This document shows positions 33,405-47,206 of a DNA stretch of 64,000 nucleotides, one piece after another. This DNA comes from Serratia quinivorans. GTDB lineage: Bacteria; Pseudomonadota; Gammaproteobacteria; Enterobacterales; Enterobacteriaceae. Positions within the stretch are counted from its first letter, which is position 1; the number at the start of each line of letters is the position of its first letter. Location of the stretch: contig UGYN01000002.1 of assembly GCA_900457075.1 (NCBI GenBank), positions 2,356,001 to 2,420,000 of the forward strand, written 5' to 3'. Under the pieces are notes generated by a model, which saw only the letters and a list, made by a program, of their open reading frames with translations, was not told the origin of the DNA and made no database searches. The position numbers and the translations under genes are program-made.

Positions 33405-33432
33405 TTGACTCTTCAGCGGGAAAGCGTAATAT
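33405..33432 (+). promoter_or_regulatory. rRNA operon promoter P2
   Basis: TTGACT and TAATAT are 16 bases apart, about 130 bases downstream of P1, the usual tandem layout of rrn operons. Confidence 0.8.
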
Positions 33433-33470
33433 GCACCTCCCGCGTTACTGAGAGTTATCTCCGTAACGAA

Positions 33471-33483
33471 CGCTCTTTAACAA
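33471..33483 (+). promoter_or_regulatory. rRNA leader boxA antitermination site
   Basis: CGCTCTTTAACAA matches boxA (TGCTCTTTAACA) except at the first base. A second copy, TGCTCTTTAACAA, lies at 35634-35646 before the 23S gene. NusB-NusE loading here prevents early termination. Confidence 0.85.
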
Positions 33484-33664
33484 TTTATCAGACAATCTGT
33501 GTGGGCACTCCACAAGACGATATCCAGAACCTTCGGGTTCGAAAAAATATCAAGTCTTGAAGAGTGACCAAGCAATAAGTTGTTTTGTTGGCTTGTCCAA
33601 CTGAATGACTATTACGAAAGTTATTTTCGAGCATCGCTTCACGAGTTGAAGCAAATCAAGCTTT

Positions 33665-35207
<1,543 letters not shown>

Positions 35208-35309
35208 CCTAATGATATTGATTGCGTGAAGTGCTCACACAGATTGTCTGATGAAATGAAAGAGAGCATAAGGCTTAATCTTCGCGGTTAAGTCTTAAAG
35301 CACCTTGTC

Positions 35310-35386
<77 letters not shown>

Positions 35387-35510
35387 ATTCTCTCCTATCC
35401 TGCGTTGTCGCCCTGGTTGTTTACGTGAGTAAACGTCGCAGGACATCGCTTTGACGAGAAGCGAATTGGCGAAGGTAGTAGATAAGGTGTGAAAAATGCT
35501 TTTCTGATAT

Positions 35511-35586
35511 GGGGCTATAGCTCAGCTGGGAGAGCGCCTGCCTTGCACGCAGGAGGTCAGCGGTTCGATCCCGCTTAGCTCCACCA
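35511..35586 (+). tRNA. alaT: tRNA-Ala (UGC)
   Basis: The 76-base gene has an encoded CCA, anticodon TGC in CTTGCAC, T-loop GTTCGATC, and a 7-base acceptor stem. It is the second spacer tRNA. Confidence 0.98.
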
Positions 35587-35779
35587 TATCAAAAAATCTT
35601 AAAACTGATTCGCAAGAGTCATGTTTAAGATATTGCTCTTTAACAATCTGGAACAAGCTGAAAATTGAAACATGACAGCTGAAACTTACTCCTCCGTAGA
35701 AGTATTGGAGTAAGGATTACCCTGTCATAGAGTCTCTCAAATGTAGCAGCGCGAGAGTGGAAACACTTTTGGGTTGTGA

Positions 35780-38688
<2,909 letters not shown>

Positions 38689-38784
38689 ACAACACCAAAA
38701 GTGTTTTGATTTGAGAGATTTTCAGCGATGTTCCGAGATTGGTTCTGGTGGTCATGCAAATGACGGCTGGAATGAAACAGAATT

Positions 38785-38904
38785 TGCCTGGCGGCAATAG
38801 CGCGGTGGTCCCACCTGATCCCATGCCGAACTCAGAAGTGAAACGCCGTAGCGCCGATGGTAGTGTGGGGTCTCCCCATGCGAGAGTAGGACACTGCCAG
38901 GCAT
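38785..38904 (+). rRNA. rrf: 5S ribosomal RNA
   Basis: Exactly 120 bases from TGCCTGGCGGC to CTGCCAGGCAT, with perfectly paired termini. It follows 23S by about 96 bases. Confidence 0.98.
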
Positions 38905-38996
38905 CAATTAAACGTTATCGGTTTGACACCCGGTAATGAGCAGGATCGCCAAGAGCGGTTTTGCTACATCGAAAGATGTAACGTGAAAGAACCGGT

Positions 38997-39073
38997 GGAG
39001 CGGTAGTTCAGTTGGTTAGAATACCTGCCTGTCACGCAGGGGGTCGCGGGTTCGAGCCCCGTCCGTTCCGCCA
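38997..39073 (+). tRNA. aspT: tRNA-Asp (GUC)
   Basis: The 77-base gene has an encoded CCA, anticodon GTC in CTGTCAC, and acceptor GGAGCGG pairing with CCGTTCC through one G-U. It is a distal tRNA of the rRNA operon, as at E. coli rrnC and rrnH. Confidence 0.97.
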
Positions 39074-39126
39074 CTTATTTAAATTATGCCTGCTAACTTT
39101 AGCAGGCATAATGTTAAGCATGATTT

Positions 39127-39202
39127 AGGGGCGTAGCTCAGTTGGTAGAGCACCGGTCTCCAAAACCGGGTGTCGCGAGTTCGAGTCTCTCCGCCCCTGC
39201 CA
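39127..39202 (+). tRNA. trpT: tRNA-Trp (CCA)
   Basis: The 76-base gene has an encoded CCA, anticodon CCA in CTCCAAA, and acceptor AGGGGCG / CGCCCCT. The Asp-Trp distal pair is the arrangement of E. coli rrnC. Confidence 0.97.
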
Positions 39203-39207
39203 TATTA

Positions 39208-39239
39208 GAAACCCTTTGCGAAAGCGAAGGGTTTTTTTT
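39208..39239 (+). terminator. Terminator of the rRNA-tRNA operon
   Basis: AAACCCTTTGC / GCGAAGGGTTT with a short GAAA loop is followed by a T8 run, 6 bases after tRNA-Trp. Confidence 0.9.
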
Positions 39240-39521
39240 GCTTTCAACTTTCCCTAATCTTCGCTATTCCTCTGATAAATTGCCTAAAAACCCTGCCAAA
39301 ACTGTTCCAAATTTATACATTTTTAGCTGGATCCATGTACAAAATGGTTGTTCTCCCGTGATGTGATGCCGCTCATTATTCCTGCCTGATTTTCGACTAC
39401 ACCTAATGGGTGTCCGAGTCTTTGGATACCCACTTCACCAGAAAAATATGCAGCATACACAACAACAGTTACCACTGCCTGAGGCCGCCTGATGCCTGGG
39501 CAGTGCGGGGAGAACACAAAC
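39240..39521. other. Intergenic region upstream of the ytfQ-like gene
   Basis: No gene is seen. The first half is A/T-rich. Around 39408-39433 TGGGTGTCC and GGATACCCA form a near-perfect inverted repeat with an 8-base loop, a possible operator for the importer operon. The promoter is not clear. Confidence 0.35.
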
Positions 39522-40478
39522 ATGATTAAACGTCTGCTGTTAGCGGCCGCCATCACTGGCGCATTGATAAGTACGGTACAGGCGGCACCGCTGGTCGTCG
39601 GTTTTTCTCAGATTGGTTCGGAATCGGGCTGGCGTTCTGCCGAAACCAAGGTGTCGAAACAGGAAGCGGAAAAACGCGGTATTACGTTAAAAATAGCCGA
39701 TGCGCAGCAAAAACAGGAAAACCAGATCAAAGCGGTCAGATCCTTCATCGCCCAGGGTGTTGATGCCATTTTCATTGCACCGGTAGTCGCCACCGGGTGG
39801 ACTCCGGTACTGCAAGAGGCCAAAGAGGCCAAGATCCCGGTATTCCTGCTCGACCGGATGATCGAAGTGAACGATCCCTCGTTGTATACCGCAGCCGTGG
39901 CGTCCGACAGCGTGCATGAAGGCAAGGTTGCAGGAGAGTGGCTGGTGAAAGAGGTCGCCGCCAAGCCCTGTAACGTGGTGGAACTGCAGGGGACCGTGGG
40001 CTCCAGCGTCGCCATTAACCGCAAGAAAGGCTTTGCCGACGGCATAGCCACCGCTGCCAACGTTAAAATCATCCGCTCGCAATCCGGCGACTTTACCCGC
40101 AGCAAGGGCAAAGAAGTGATGGAAAGCTTTATCAAGGCCGAGCAAAACGGCAAAAATATTTGTGCGGTGTATGCGCATAACGACGATATGGCGATTGGTG
40201 CTATTCAGGCAATCAAAGAGGCGGGTTTAAAACCGGGCTCACAGATCAAAATTGTCTCTATCGACGGTGTTCCTGACATATTCAAAGCGATGATGAATGG
40301 TGAAGCTAATGCCACGGTTGAACTGACGCCGAATATGGCCGGCCCGGCGTTCGATGCGTTGTTGGCGATGAAGAAAGATGGCACTCAGCCGCCGAAGTTT
40401 ATCCAGACTGAATCGAAACTGCTGCAGCCAGATACCGCGAAACAGGAATTCGAGCTGAAGAAAAGCATGGGTTATTAA
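39522..40478 (+). CDS. ytfQ: Sugar ABC transporter periplasmic binding protein, YtfQ type
   Basis: The 318-residue protein has a signal peptide (about residues 1-21, ending STVQAAP) and a periplasmic-binding fold. VVGFSQIGSESGWRSAET, QENQIKAVRSFIAQGVDAIFIAPVVATGW and VVELQGTVGSSVAINRKKGF closely follow my recollection of E. coli YtfQ, which binds galactofuranose. I start at ATG 39522 with GGGGAGA upstream. It is the first of four genes that together form a complete importer. The substrate is inferred from the family. Confidence 0.92.
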   Translation: MIKRLLLAAAITGALISTVQAAPLVVGFSQIGSESGWRSAETKVSKQEAEKRGITLKIADAQQKQENQIKAVRSFIAQGVDAIFIAPVVATGWTPVLQEAKEAKIPVFLLDRMIEVNDPSLYTAAVASDSVHEGKVAGEWLVKEVAAKPCNVVELQGTVGSSVAINRKKGFADGIATAANVKIIRSQSGDFTRSKGKEVMESFIKAEQNGKNICAVYAHNDDMAIGAIQAIKEAGLKPGSQIKIVSIDGVPDIFKAMMNGEANATVELTPNMAGPAFDALLAMKKDGTQPPKFIQTESKLLQPDTAKQEFELKKSMGY

Positions 40479-40501
40479 TCCACTTACCGGCGGGACAGAA
40501 G

Positions 40502-42016
40502 ATGGACACATCTCAGACCACGTTATTGGCGATTAAGGGATTATCCGTTGAGTTTCCTGGCGTTAAAGCGCTGGAGCAGGTCGATATCACGTTGCAGCGC
40601 GGAGAGATCATGGCGTTGCTGGGTGAAAATGGCGCGGGAAAATCCACGTTAATCAAAGCGTTAACCGGGGTCTATCAGCGTTCCGCCGGTGAGATACTGC
40701 TGGAGGGGCGCGCGATCGCCCCACAGAGCACCGCACAGGCACAAGTGCTGGGGATTGGTACGGTTTATCAGGAGGTTAACCTGCTGCCGAATATCTCGGT
40801 GGCGGCCAATCTGTTCATTGGTCGAGAGCCAACGCGCTTCGGCCTGGTTGATCAAAAAAAGTTGCTGCGCCAGGCTCAACAGCTTTTATTGGGGTATGGA
40901 TTACAGTTGGATGTCAGCCAGCCATTGGGCAATTACTCCATTGCGATCCAGCAGATTATCGCTATCGCGCGGGCGGTCGACCTGTCAGCAAAAGTCCTGA
41001 TCCTGGATGAGCCAACTGCCAGTCTGGATGCTAAAGAAGTCAGCATGCTGCTGGGTATTCTCAGCCAGCTCCGCACCCAGGGCATGGGGATGATATTTGT
41101 CACCCACTTCCTCGATCAGGTTTACCGTATTTGCGATCGCATCACTGTACTGCGTAACGGTAAGTTAGTGGGAACCAAGATTACCGCTGATTTACCGCGT
41201 CTGGAATTGGTACAGATGATGCTTGGCCATGCCTTTGACGAATCGCTGCTCAAACGCGGTGAGCACGGGCTAACTGAGGCGCCATCTCTGGTCGAATTCA
41301 GTGGTTACGGGCGACGCGGCATGGTTGAACCCTTCGATCTGCAAATACGTCCGGGCGAGATAGTTGGCCTGGCCGGCCTACTGGGATCGGGGCGCACGGA
41401 AACGGCTCAGCTGATATTCGGCATCAAACCTCGTGATAGCGGTAGTGCCAAAGTCGGGGGACGTACGGTGAACATCCGTACGCCTCGTAAAGCGGCCAGT
41501 CTCGGTTTCGGCTATTGCCCTGAGGATCGTAAAACCGACGGGATTGTCGGCGCTGCAACGGTTCGGGAAAACATCATTCTGGCTCTGCAGGCGCAACGCG
41601 GTTGGTTAAAACCCTTATCGCTGCGGGAACAAACCCGCATTGCCGAGAGTTATATCCAACTGCTGGGCATCCGCACTCCGGGGCCGGAACAGCAGATCCA
41701 ATATCTCTCCGGTGGCAATCAGCAGAAAGTGTTGCTGTCCCGCTGGTTGGCGACCAAACCGCGTTTTTTGATCCTGGATGAACCGACCCGCGGAATAGAC
41801 GTTGGCGCACATGCTGAAATCATTCGTTTAATTGAAAAACTCTGTGATGAAGGGCTGGCGCTGCTGGTGATTTCTTCCGAACTGGAAGAGCTGGCGGGCT
41901 ATGCCGATCGTATCTTGGTGCTACGCGACAGAAAGCACGTGGCGCAGCTTGAACATGACGCCATTACGGTGCCTGCAATCATGCAGGCGATTGCCGCGCA
42001 ACAGGGGGTTGAATGA
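40502..42016 (+). CDS. ytfR: Sugar ABC transporter ATPase, two nucleotide-binding domains
   Basis: The 504-residue protein has tandem ABC domains like RbsA and MglA. The first has Walker A GENGAGKSTLIK (about residue 41) and Walker B VLILDEPTASLD, but a degenerate signature (LGNYSIAIQQ). The second has a modified Walker A GLLGSGRTETAQ (about 296), an intact signature LSGGNQQKVLLSRW and FLILDEPTRGIDVG. One canonical and one degenerate site is normal in this class. It overlaps ytfT by 4 bases (ATGA). Confidence 0.93.
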   Translation: MDTSQTTLLAIKGLSVEFPGVKALEQVDITLQRGEIMALLGENGAGKSTLIKALTGVYQRSAGEILLEGRAIAPQSTAQAQVLGIGTVYQEVNLLPNISVAANLFIGREPTRFGLVDQKKLLRQAQQLLLGYGLQLDVSQPLGNYSIAIQQIIAIARAVDLSAKVLILDEPTASLDAKEVSMLLGILSQLRTQGMGMIFVTHFLDQVYRICDRITVLRNGKLVGTKITADLPRLELVQMMLGHAFDESLLKRGEHGLTEAPSLVEFSGYGRRGMVEPFDLQIRPGEIVGLAGLLGSGRTETAQLIFGIKPRDSGSAKVGGRTVNIRTPRKAASLGFGYCPEDRKTDGIVGAATVRENIILALQAQRGWLKPLSLREQTRIAESYIQLLGIRTPGPEQQIQYLSGGNQQKVLLSRWLATKPRFLILDEPTRGIDVGAHAEIIRLIEKLCDEGLALLVISSELEELAGYADRILVLRDRKHVAQLEHDAITVPAIMQAIAAQQGVE

Positions 42017-43035
42017 ACCTCAGGAGTTTTTCCATGTCCGGTGGGCCACGCAAGGTCAGATGGGTGTTCCCCGCAGGGGCAACGCAACTGGGGGCGCTGG
42101 CGGTGATTTTGCTGATCGACAGCCTGGTCGCCCCGAATTTCTTTTCCATCCACATTCAGGACGGCCGACTGTTTGGTAGCGTGATCGACATCGTTAACCG
42201 TGGCGCGCCGGTAGCGTTATTGGCATTGGGCATGACGTTAGTGATCGCCACTGGGGGTATCGACCTTTCCGTGGGGGCGGTGATGGCGATAGCCGGTGCC
42301 ACGGCCGCAACCTTGACCAGTGCCGGTTATCCGCTGGGGTACGTGCTGGCCGCTGCTTTGGCGGCCGGAGCGCTGTGTGGCTTGTGGAACGGTTTTCTGG
42401 TGGCGGTACTGCAGATACAACCGATTGTTGCCACGCTGATGCTGATGGTGGCCGGTCGTGGCATTGCACAGCTGATCACCGAAGGACAAATCGTTACCTT
42501 TGAACGAGAAGGGTTGGCGTGGCTTGGTAGCGGCGCGCTGATGTATTTGCCGCTGCCGGCGATCATTGCCGCAGTGATGCTGCTGTTGATCTGGCTGCTG
42601 ACGCGTAAAACGGCGCTGGGGCTGTTTATCGAGGCTGTGGGCATCAATCTGCGCTCGGCCCGCAATGCGGGGGTCAGTACGCGCTGGGTGGTGATGGCGG
42701 TATATGTGATCTGCGGGCTCTGTGCTGCGGTGGCCGGGATCATAGTCACGGCGGATATCCGGGGTGCAGATGCCAACAATGCCGGGCTGTGGCTGGAGTT
42801 GGATGCGATCCTGGCGGTGGTGATTGGCGGCGGTTCATTGCTGGGGGGGCGTTTTAACCTGCTGCTGTCGGTGGTGGGGGCATTAATTATTCAGGGGATG
42901 AATACCGGTATTCTGCTCTCCGGCTATCGGCCGGAGTTTAATCTGGTGCTGAAAGCGATCGTGGTGCTGGCGGTGCTGATGGTGCAATCACCCAGCATTT
43001 CGTTGCGTCAACTGCTTAGGAGAAAAAGGCCATGA
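42013..43035 (+). CDS. ytfT: Sugar ABC transporter permease, YtfT type
   Basis: The 340-residue inner-membrane permease of the ribose/galactose class has about nine or ten helices. The conserved block LALGMTLVIATGGIDLSVGAVMAI (about residues 74-97) and the EAA-like loop near FIEAVGINLRSARNAGVSTR mark the family. Two starts are plausible: ATG 42013 (GGGGG 5 bases upstream, overlapping the ytfR stop) or ATG 42034 (AGGAG 7 bases upstream), which trims 7 residues. It works with YjfF as a heterodimer. Confidence 0.92.
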   Translation: MNLRSFSMSGGPRKVRWVFPAGATQLGALAVILLIDSLVAPNFFSIHIQDGRLFGSVIDIVNRGAPVALLALGMTLVIATGGIDLSVGAVMAIAGATAATLTSAGYPLGYVLAAALAAGALCGLWNGFLVAVLQIQPIVATLMLMVAGRGIAQLITEGQIVTFEREGLAWLGSGALMYLPLPAIIAAVMLLLIWLLTRKTALGLFIEAVGINLRSARNAGVSTRWVVMAVYVICGLCAAVAGIIVTADIRGADANNAGLWLELDAILAVVIGGGSLLGGRFNLLLSVVGALIIQGMNTGILLSGYRPEFNLVLKAIVVLAVLMVQSPSISLRQLLRRKRP

Positions 43036-44024
43036 TCAAGCGTAATCTGCCACTGTTGATGACTGTCCTGGTGTTCCTCCTGGGCTATGGTTTTTGCCTT
43101 ACTCAGTTCCCCAGCTTTGCCTCAATGCGGGTGTGGTGTGATTTGCTGACCGACAACGCCTTTCTTGGCATTGTCGCGGTAGGCATGACGTTTGTGATCC
43201 TTTCCGGCGGTATTGATCTGTCGGTCGGCTCGGTGATCGCCTTCACCGGGGTGCTATTGGCCAAATTGATCGGAACCTACGGTATTGCCCCGGGCTATGC
43301 GTTTGTTATTGCGCTGCTGATGGGGGCATCGTTTGGCGCACTGATGGGCTGGATCATCGATGTGTTGAAGCTACCGGCGTTTATCATCACGCTGGCCGGA
43401 ATGTTCTTCGTGCGGGGCATGAGTTTTATCGTCTCGGAAGAGTCGATTCCCATTGATCACCCGTTGTATGCCACGCTGGCGAACTACGCCTGGAAACTGC
43501 CGGGCGGCGGCCGTTTCACGCTGTTGGCGTTGGTGATGCTAATGGTGGTGGCGGTCGGCATAGTGTTGGCGCACCGCACCCGATTTGGCCACAACGTCTA
43601 CGCCATCGGCGGTAATCGGGTGTCTGCGGCGCTGATGGGCGTACCGGTGCAACGGACTACGGTGCTGATTTATATGCTCTCAAGCACGCTGGCTGCGTTG
43701 TCCGGGATTATTTTCTCGTTATATACCTCAGCGGGCTACGCGCTGGCGGCCAGCGGGGTCGAGCTGGATGCCATTGCTGCGGTAGTGATTGGTGGCACCT
43801 TGTTGACCGGTGGGGTCGGCACCGTATTAGGCACGCTGTTCGGCGTGCTGATCCAGGGGCTGATACAGAGTTACATCACGTTCGACGGCACGCTCAGCTC
43901 CTGGTGGACCAAAATTGTCATCGGCATTCTGTTGTTCGGCTTTATCGGCCTTCAGAAGGCGATGAGCGCGTTTTGGCTCGGTAGACGAACCAAACCCCGG
44001 CATCCTCGCTTAACGCCGTTATAA
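43032..44024 (+). CDS. yjfF: Sugar ABC transporter permease, YjfF type
   Basis: The 330-residue second permease has the same family block, AVGMTFVILSGGIDLSVGSVIAF (about residues 50-72), and the loop RTRFGHNVYAIGGNRVSAALMGVP. Its start codon overlaps the ytfT stop (ATGA), showing tight coupling through the four-gene operon. It ends 4 bases before the convergent hdfR stop, leaving no room for a terminator between them. Confidence 0.92.
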   Translation: MIKRNLPLLMTVLVFLLGYGFCLTQFPSFASMRVWCDLLTDNAFLGIVAVGMTFVILSGGIDLSVGSVIAFTGVLLAKLIGTYGIAPGYAFVIALLMGASFGALMGWIIDVLKLPAFIITLAGMFFVRGMSFIVSEESIPIDHPLYATLANYAWKLPGGGRFTLLALVMLMVVAVGIVLAHRTRFGHNVYAIGGNRVSAALMGVPVQRTTVLIYMLSSTLAALSGIIFSLYTSAGYALAASGVELDAIAAVVIGGTLLTGGVGTVLGTLFGVLIQGLIQSYITFDGTLSSWWTKIVIGILLFGFIGLQKAMSAFWLGRRTKPRHPRLTPL

Positions 44025-44028
44025 CGCC

Positions 44029-44856
44029 TCATGCCGTAGTATTTAAAGGTATTTTCAGCAGTTGCCGGATCAGCGGCTGCTGATCGCTATTTTGCAGCCA
44101 AACGGCATACAGCGGGCGGATTATCGGCGGGATGTCGGCAATGGCGGCCAACTGCGGGTAGTCCTTCTCCCATTGACTGGGCAGGAAGGCGCAGCCGCCG
44201 GTGGTTTCCAGCAGTTGTCGGGTCAGGTGTGCGGAGGTTGTGGTGAGTACCGGCAAATTATCCCCCTCCAGCATACGGCTCTCCTGCTGATGAAAATCCG
44301 CCCCCCATTCCAGCTTGATATACGGCATCGGCGCATGTTTATCACGCAGGGTGGAGGAGAACAGCCGCAGCGAGAAATTGCCCAACAGCTGGCTGGCCAG
44401 TTCATCCATTTTTGGCGGCTCAGTGGTGATGAGCAAATCGAGCTGTCTTTCATGCAGCTGTTTTACCAAAGAGTGCCGTAACGCCACCCTGGCTTCCAGC
44501 TGTAATGCCTCGCGTTGTTGGTACAACGATTGCAGCCACGGGGTCAGATAAGCTTCCCACAATGACGCGGTGGCACCGATGGACAATTCAGTATGCTGCA
44601 GCGAACGCACCACCTCTTTTTTCGCCAATTGCCAGGTCGTCATCAGGCTCTCAGCATAGGGCAGAAGCCGCTCCCCTGCTGGCGTCAGACGGATATTGTT
44701 ACGATGTCGGGTGAATAAATTCGCGCCCAATTGGGTTTCTAACTGGCGGATACGAAAACTAACGGCAGACTGCGTTAAGTACAAGGATTCTGCGGCTCGG
44801 CCAAAGTGACGCGTTCTACTGACCTCCAAAAAGGTTTTCAGTAATTCGGTATCCAC
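44029..44856 (-). CDS. hdfR: LysR-type regulator HdfR
   Basis: The 275-residue LysR-family regulator represses flhDC and so flagellar synthesis in E. coli. The N-terminal helix-turn-helix is [39 protein letters not shown] choose GTG 44856 (MDTELLKTF, as in E. coli) because CTGGAG lies 6 bases upstream; the ATG at 44862 abuts that site directly. It is divergent from maoP as in E. coli, but here it is convergent with the importer rather than next to the tRNA genes. Confidence 0.93.
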   Translation of the reverse strand: MDTELLKTFLEVSRTRHFGRAAESLYLTQSAVSFRIRQLETQLGANLFTRHRNNIRLTPAGERLLPYAESLMTTWQLAKKEVVRSLQHTELSIGATASLWEAYLTPWLQSLYQQREALQLEARVALRHSLVKQLHERQLDLLITTEPPKMDELASQLLGNFSLRLFSSTLRDKHAPMPYIKLEWGADFHQQESRMLEGDNLPVLTTTSAHLTRQLLETTGGCAFLPSQWEKDYPQLAAIADIPPIIRPLYAVWLQNSDQQPLIRQLLKIPLNTTA

Positions 44857-44975
44857 ACCCATCTCCAGAAATTTTTATCGTTAAGATTTAAATGTTTTGT
44901 TTTACACAATGTCAAGCCTATCTAATACTCCGCGCCATAAACAGCACGGCCATGAGAGAATTAGGAGCGTGTCAG
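44857..44975. promoter_or_regulatory. hdfR-maoP divergent region, possible maoS site
   Basis: In E. coli the short maoS site recognised by the MaoP system lies next to maoP. This 119-base gap, with the distinctive run CTAATACTCCGCGCCAT near 44922-44938, is the obvious place for it. I do not recall the maoS sequence well enough to confirm it. Confidence 0.35.
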
Positions 44976-45314
44976 ATGGCGGATAGCTTCACCACGACCA
45001 GTCGTTTTTTTGATAATAAACATTATCCTCGCGGGTTCTCCCGTCACGGCGATTTCACCATTAAAGAAGCGCAATTGCTAGAGCGTTTCGGGTATGCGTT
45101 CAATGAGCTGGACGCGGGCAAACGTCAGCCGGTCACTGAAGAAGAACAGTTGTTCGTCGCAGTGTGCCACGGTGAGCGTGAGCCGGTTACCGAGCAGGAA
45201 AAAGTATGGGCTAAATATCTGGTGCGCACACGCCGCCCGAAAAAATTCCATACCCTGTCCGGCGGCAAGCCGCAGGCTGATGCGGTGGAAGATTACACCG
45301 ACAGCGACGATTGA
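44976..45314 (+). CDS. maoP: Macrodomain Ori organisation protein MaoP (YifE)
   Basis: The 112-residue cytoplasmic protein has the same length as E. coli MaoP. It acts with the maoS site to structure the origin-proximal macrodomain. [39 protein letters not shown] and the C-terminal FHTLSGGKP...DYTDSDD are near-identical to my recollection of E. coli. The start is ATG 44976 with TTAGGAG upstream; the open frame to 44892 is an artefact. Its presence suggests the segment is close to oriC. Confidence 0.94.
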   Translation: MADSFTTTSRFFDNKHYPRGFSRHGDFTIKEAQLLERFGYAFNELDAGKRQPVTEEEQLFVAVCHGEREPVTEQEKVWAKYLVRTRRPKKFHTLSGGKPQADAVEDYTDSDD

Positions 45315-45319
45315 TAACG

Positions 45320-45343
45320 ATGGGGCCTTTGGGCCCCATTTTT
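45320..45343. terminator. Terminator between convergent maoP and yifB
   Basis: ATGGGGCC / GGCCCCAT with a 4-base loop is followed by TTTTT. It reaches into the yifB stop codon. Confidence 0.85.
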
Positions 45344-46865
45344 ACTCCAGGCTGCGGTGCAGCTGCAGCAACAGGCGATCCATACTGCGATAACCCAGCG
45401 CTTCGCTCAAATGGCGCTTATCAATATCCCGATCTCCTGCTAAATCCGCCAGGGTGCGAGCCACTTTTAAAATCCGCTGCCAGGCGCGAACCGATAATCC
45501 CAATCGATTTAACGTCGTCTCAAGAAAATCTGCGTCCGCCTCGCTCAATGCGCAATCACGCTCTACCTCGTGATTATTCAGCAGGGCGTTGATCTTCCCT
45601 GAACGGTTGAGCTGCCTTTCGCGTGCCAGCAGCACCCGCTTTCGTACCTGAGTACTACTTTCACTGGCGATGCGTCGTTTGCTCAGCACGCCCGGTGGCA
45701 GCAGTGGCACTTCAATCGATAAATCGAAGCGATCGAGAAACGGCCCTGAAAGCCGCCCGAGATAGCGCAGGATCTGTTGTGGGGACGCACGGTTATGCAT
45801 GCCCTGATAATGCCCGGTGGGGCTGGGGTTCATGGCGGCAATTAGCTGCACTCTGGCCGGAAAGCAGACCTTGGCCGTAGCGCGAGAAATGACTATTTCG
45901 CCGGACTCCAGGGGTTCACGCAGGGCATCCAGCACTCGCCTTTCAAATTCGGGCAACTCATCAAGAAACAGCACACCGTTGTGCGCCATGGATATCTCAC
46001 CCGGCCGCGGCAGCGAGCCGCCGCCAACCAGCGCGGCCATTGAGGCACTGTGATGCGGTGCGCGAAACGGCCGCTGTCGCCATGGCAGCGCTTGTGCAGG
46101 GTGATGCAGCAGACTGGCTACCGCGATGCTTTCCAGTGCCTCTCGTTCGGTCAGCGGGGGCAGCAGGCCATTCAAACGGCTGGCCAGCATGGTTTTCCCG
46201 GTTCCGGGTGGGCCGACCAGCAGCAGGTTGTGACCCCCGGCTGCGGCGATCTCCAGCGCCCGTTTAGCCTGTTCCTGGCCCAGGATATCTTGCAGGTCGG
46301 CAGGTTCTTGCGCGCTCTCCATTGCCGGCGGCGCGCTGGCTATCGGTAAGTCCCCTTTACCCAGCAGAAAGGCACACACCTCCAGCAGGTGTTCTGCCAC
46401 CAGGGTTTCGCTCTGGGTAATCAACCCCACCTCCCGGCCATTGATGGCAGCCAGAATCAACTGCCTGCCCGCATCCATTGCGGCCAGCGCGGCGGGTATC
46501 GCGCCACTGACTCCCCGTAGTGCGCCGGATAGCGCCAACTCCCCAAGGAACTCATAACGAGCCAGCTTATCGGCCGGTAACTGTTCGGAGGCGGCGAGGA
46601 TCGCCAAAGCGATCGGCAGGTCGTAACGCCCACCTTCCTTGGGTAAATCGGCCGGTGCCAGATTGACGGTGATACGCCGCGCGGGAAAGGTGAAACCATT
46701 GTTGATCAACGCGCTGCGTACCCGATCGCGGGCTTCTTTCACCGTAGTTTCCGGCAGGCCGACCATGGTCAGACCGGGTAGCCCGTTGCTGATATGCACT
46801 TCCACCGTAACCGAAGGGGCCTGAACGCCCAGCGTGGCTCGGGTATAGATAACCGCCAGTGACAT
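45342..46865 (-). CDS. comM: YifB/ComM-family Mg-chelatase-like AAA+ ATPase
   Basis: The 507-residue protein has an N-terminal ChlI-type domain (VGLPETTVKEARDRVRSALINNG...INLAPADLPKEG-like). A central AAA+ domain follows, with Walker A VGPPGTGKTMLASRL near residue 217 and Walker B VLFLDELPEF. A C-terminal Mg-chelatase helical domain ends it. ComM, studied in Haemophilus and Acinetobacter, is a hexameric branch-migration helicase that helps integrate DNA during transformation. ATG 46865 has AAGGAG at good spacing. Its position before the ilv operon is as in E. coli (yifB). Confidence 0.93.
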   Translation of the reverse strand: MSLAVIYTRATLGVQAPSVTVEVHISNGLPGLTMVGLPETTVKEARDRVRSALINNGFTFPARRITVNLAPADLPKEGGRYDLPIALAILAASEQLPADKLARYEFLGELALSGALRGVSGAIPAALAAMDAGRQLILAAINGREVGLITQSETLVAEHLLEVCAFLLGKGDLPIASAPPAMESAQEPADLQDILGQEQAKRALEIAAAGGHNLLLVGPPGTGKTMLASRLNGLLPPLTEREALESIAVASLLHHPAQALPWRQRPFRAPHHSASMAALVGGGSLPRPGEISMAHNGVLFLDELPEFERRVLDALREPLESGEIVISRATAKVCFPARVQLIAAMNPSPTGHYQGMHNRASPQQILRYLGRLSGPFLDRFDLSIEVPLLPPGVLSKRRIASESSTQVRKRVLLARERQLNRSGKINALLNNHEVERDCALSEADADFLETTLNRLGLSVRAWQRILKVARTLADLAGDRDIDKRHLSEALGYRSMDRLLLQLHRSLE

Positions 46866-47206
46866 ATTGCTCTCCTTGCTGTAGGCAACATGATGCGGCA
46901 AAGGCCCTGGCAAGGCGCGGTAACCTTGGAATGTTTGCGTGGAAAGCCGTAATTAAAATAATGAATTTCATAGGGATAACGAATTTTTGTGCAGCACTGC
47001 GCAAGTTGCGGCAATACCCCTTAACAAATACGTGAATGCTGCAACAAATTAGCAAGCTAACCAAGTTGCAGTGAGAGGGGGAATGGGTGTATTTAACAAT
47101 TGATTAAAATAAAAATCACTTCGTTAACAAACTCCGACCGCCGTCGCCTTCCGCTGCGGCAGCCGCTAAACCTCATGACCTCGTATTCCAGAGTAGGGAT
47201 AACACT
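46866..47206. other. yifB-MFS intergenic region (341 bases)
   Basis: This divergent gap has no gene. It should hold the promoters of yifB and the transporter. An imperfect palindrome at 47041-47069 (GCAAC, TTAGC / GCTAA, GTTGC arms) could be an operator. An A/T-rich stretch at about 47090-47130 precedes the transporter. Confidence 0.4.

Noticed and set aside
38997..39521. tRNA-Asp/tRNA-Trp as attachment site of an integrated island
   Set aside because: No integrase, no duplicated tRNA end and no phage genes follow; the next genes form a metabolic importer operon.
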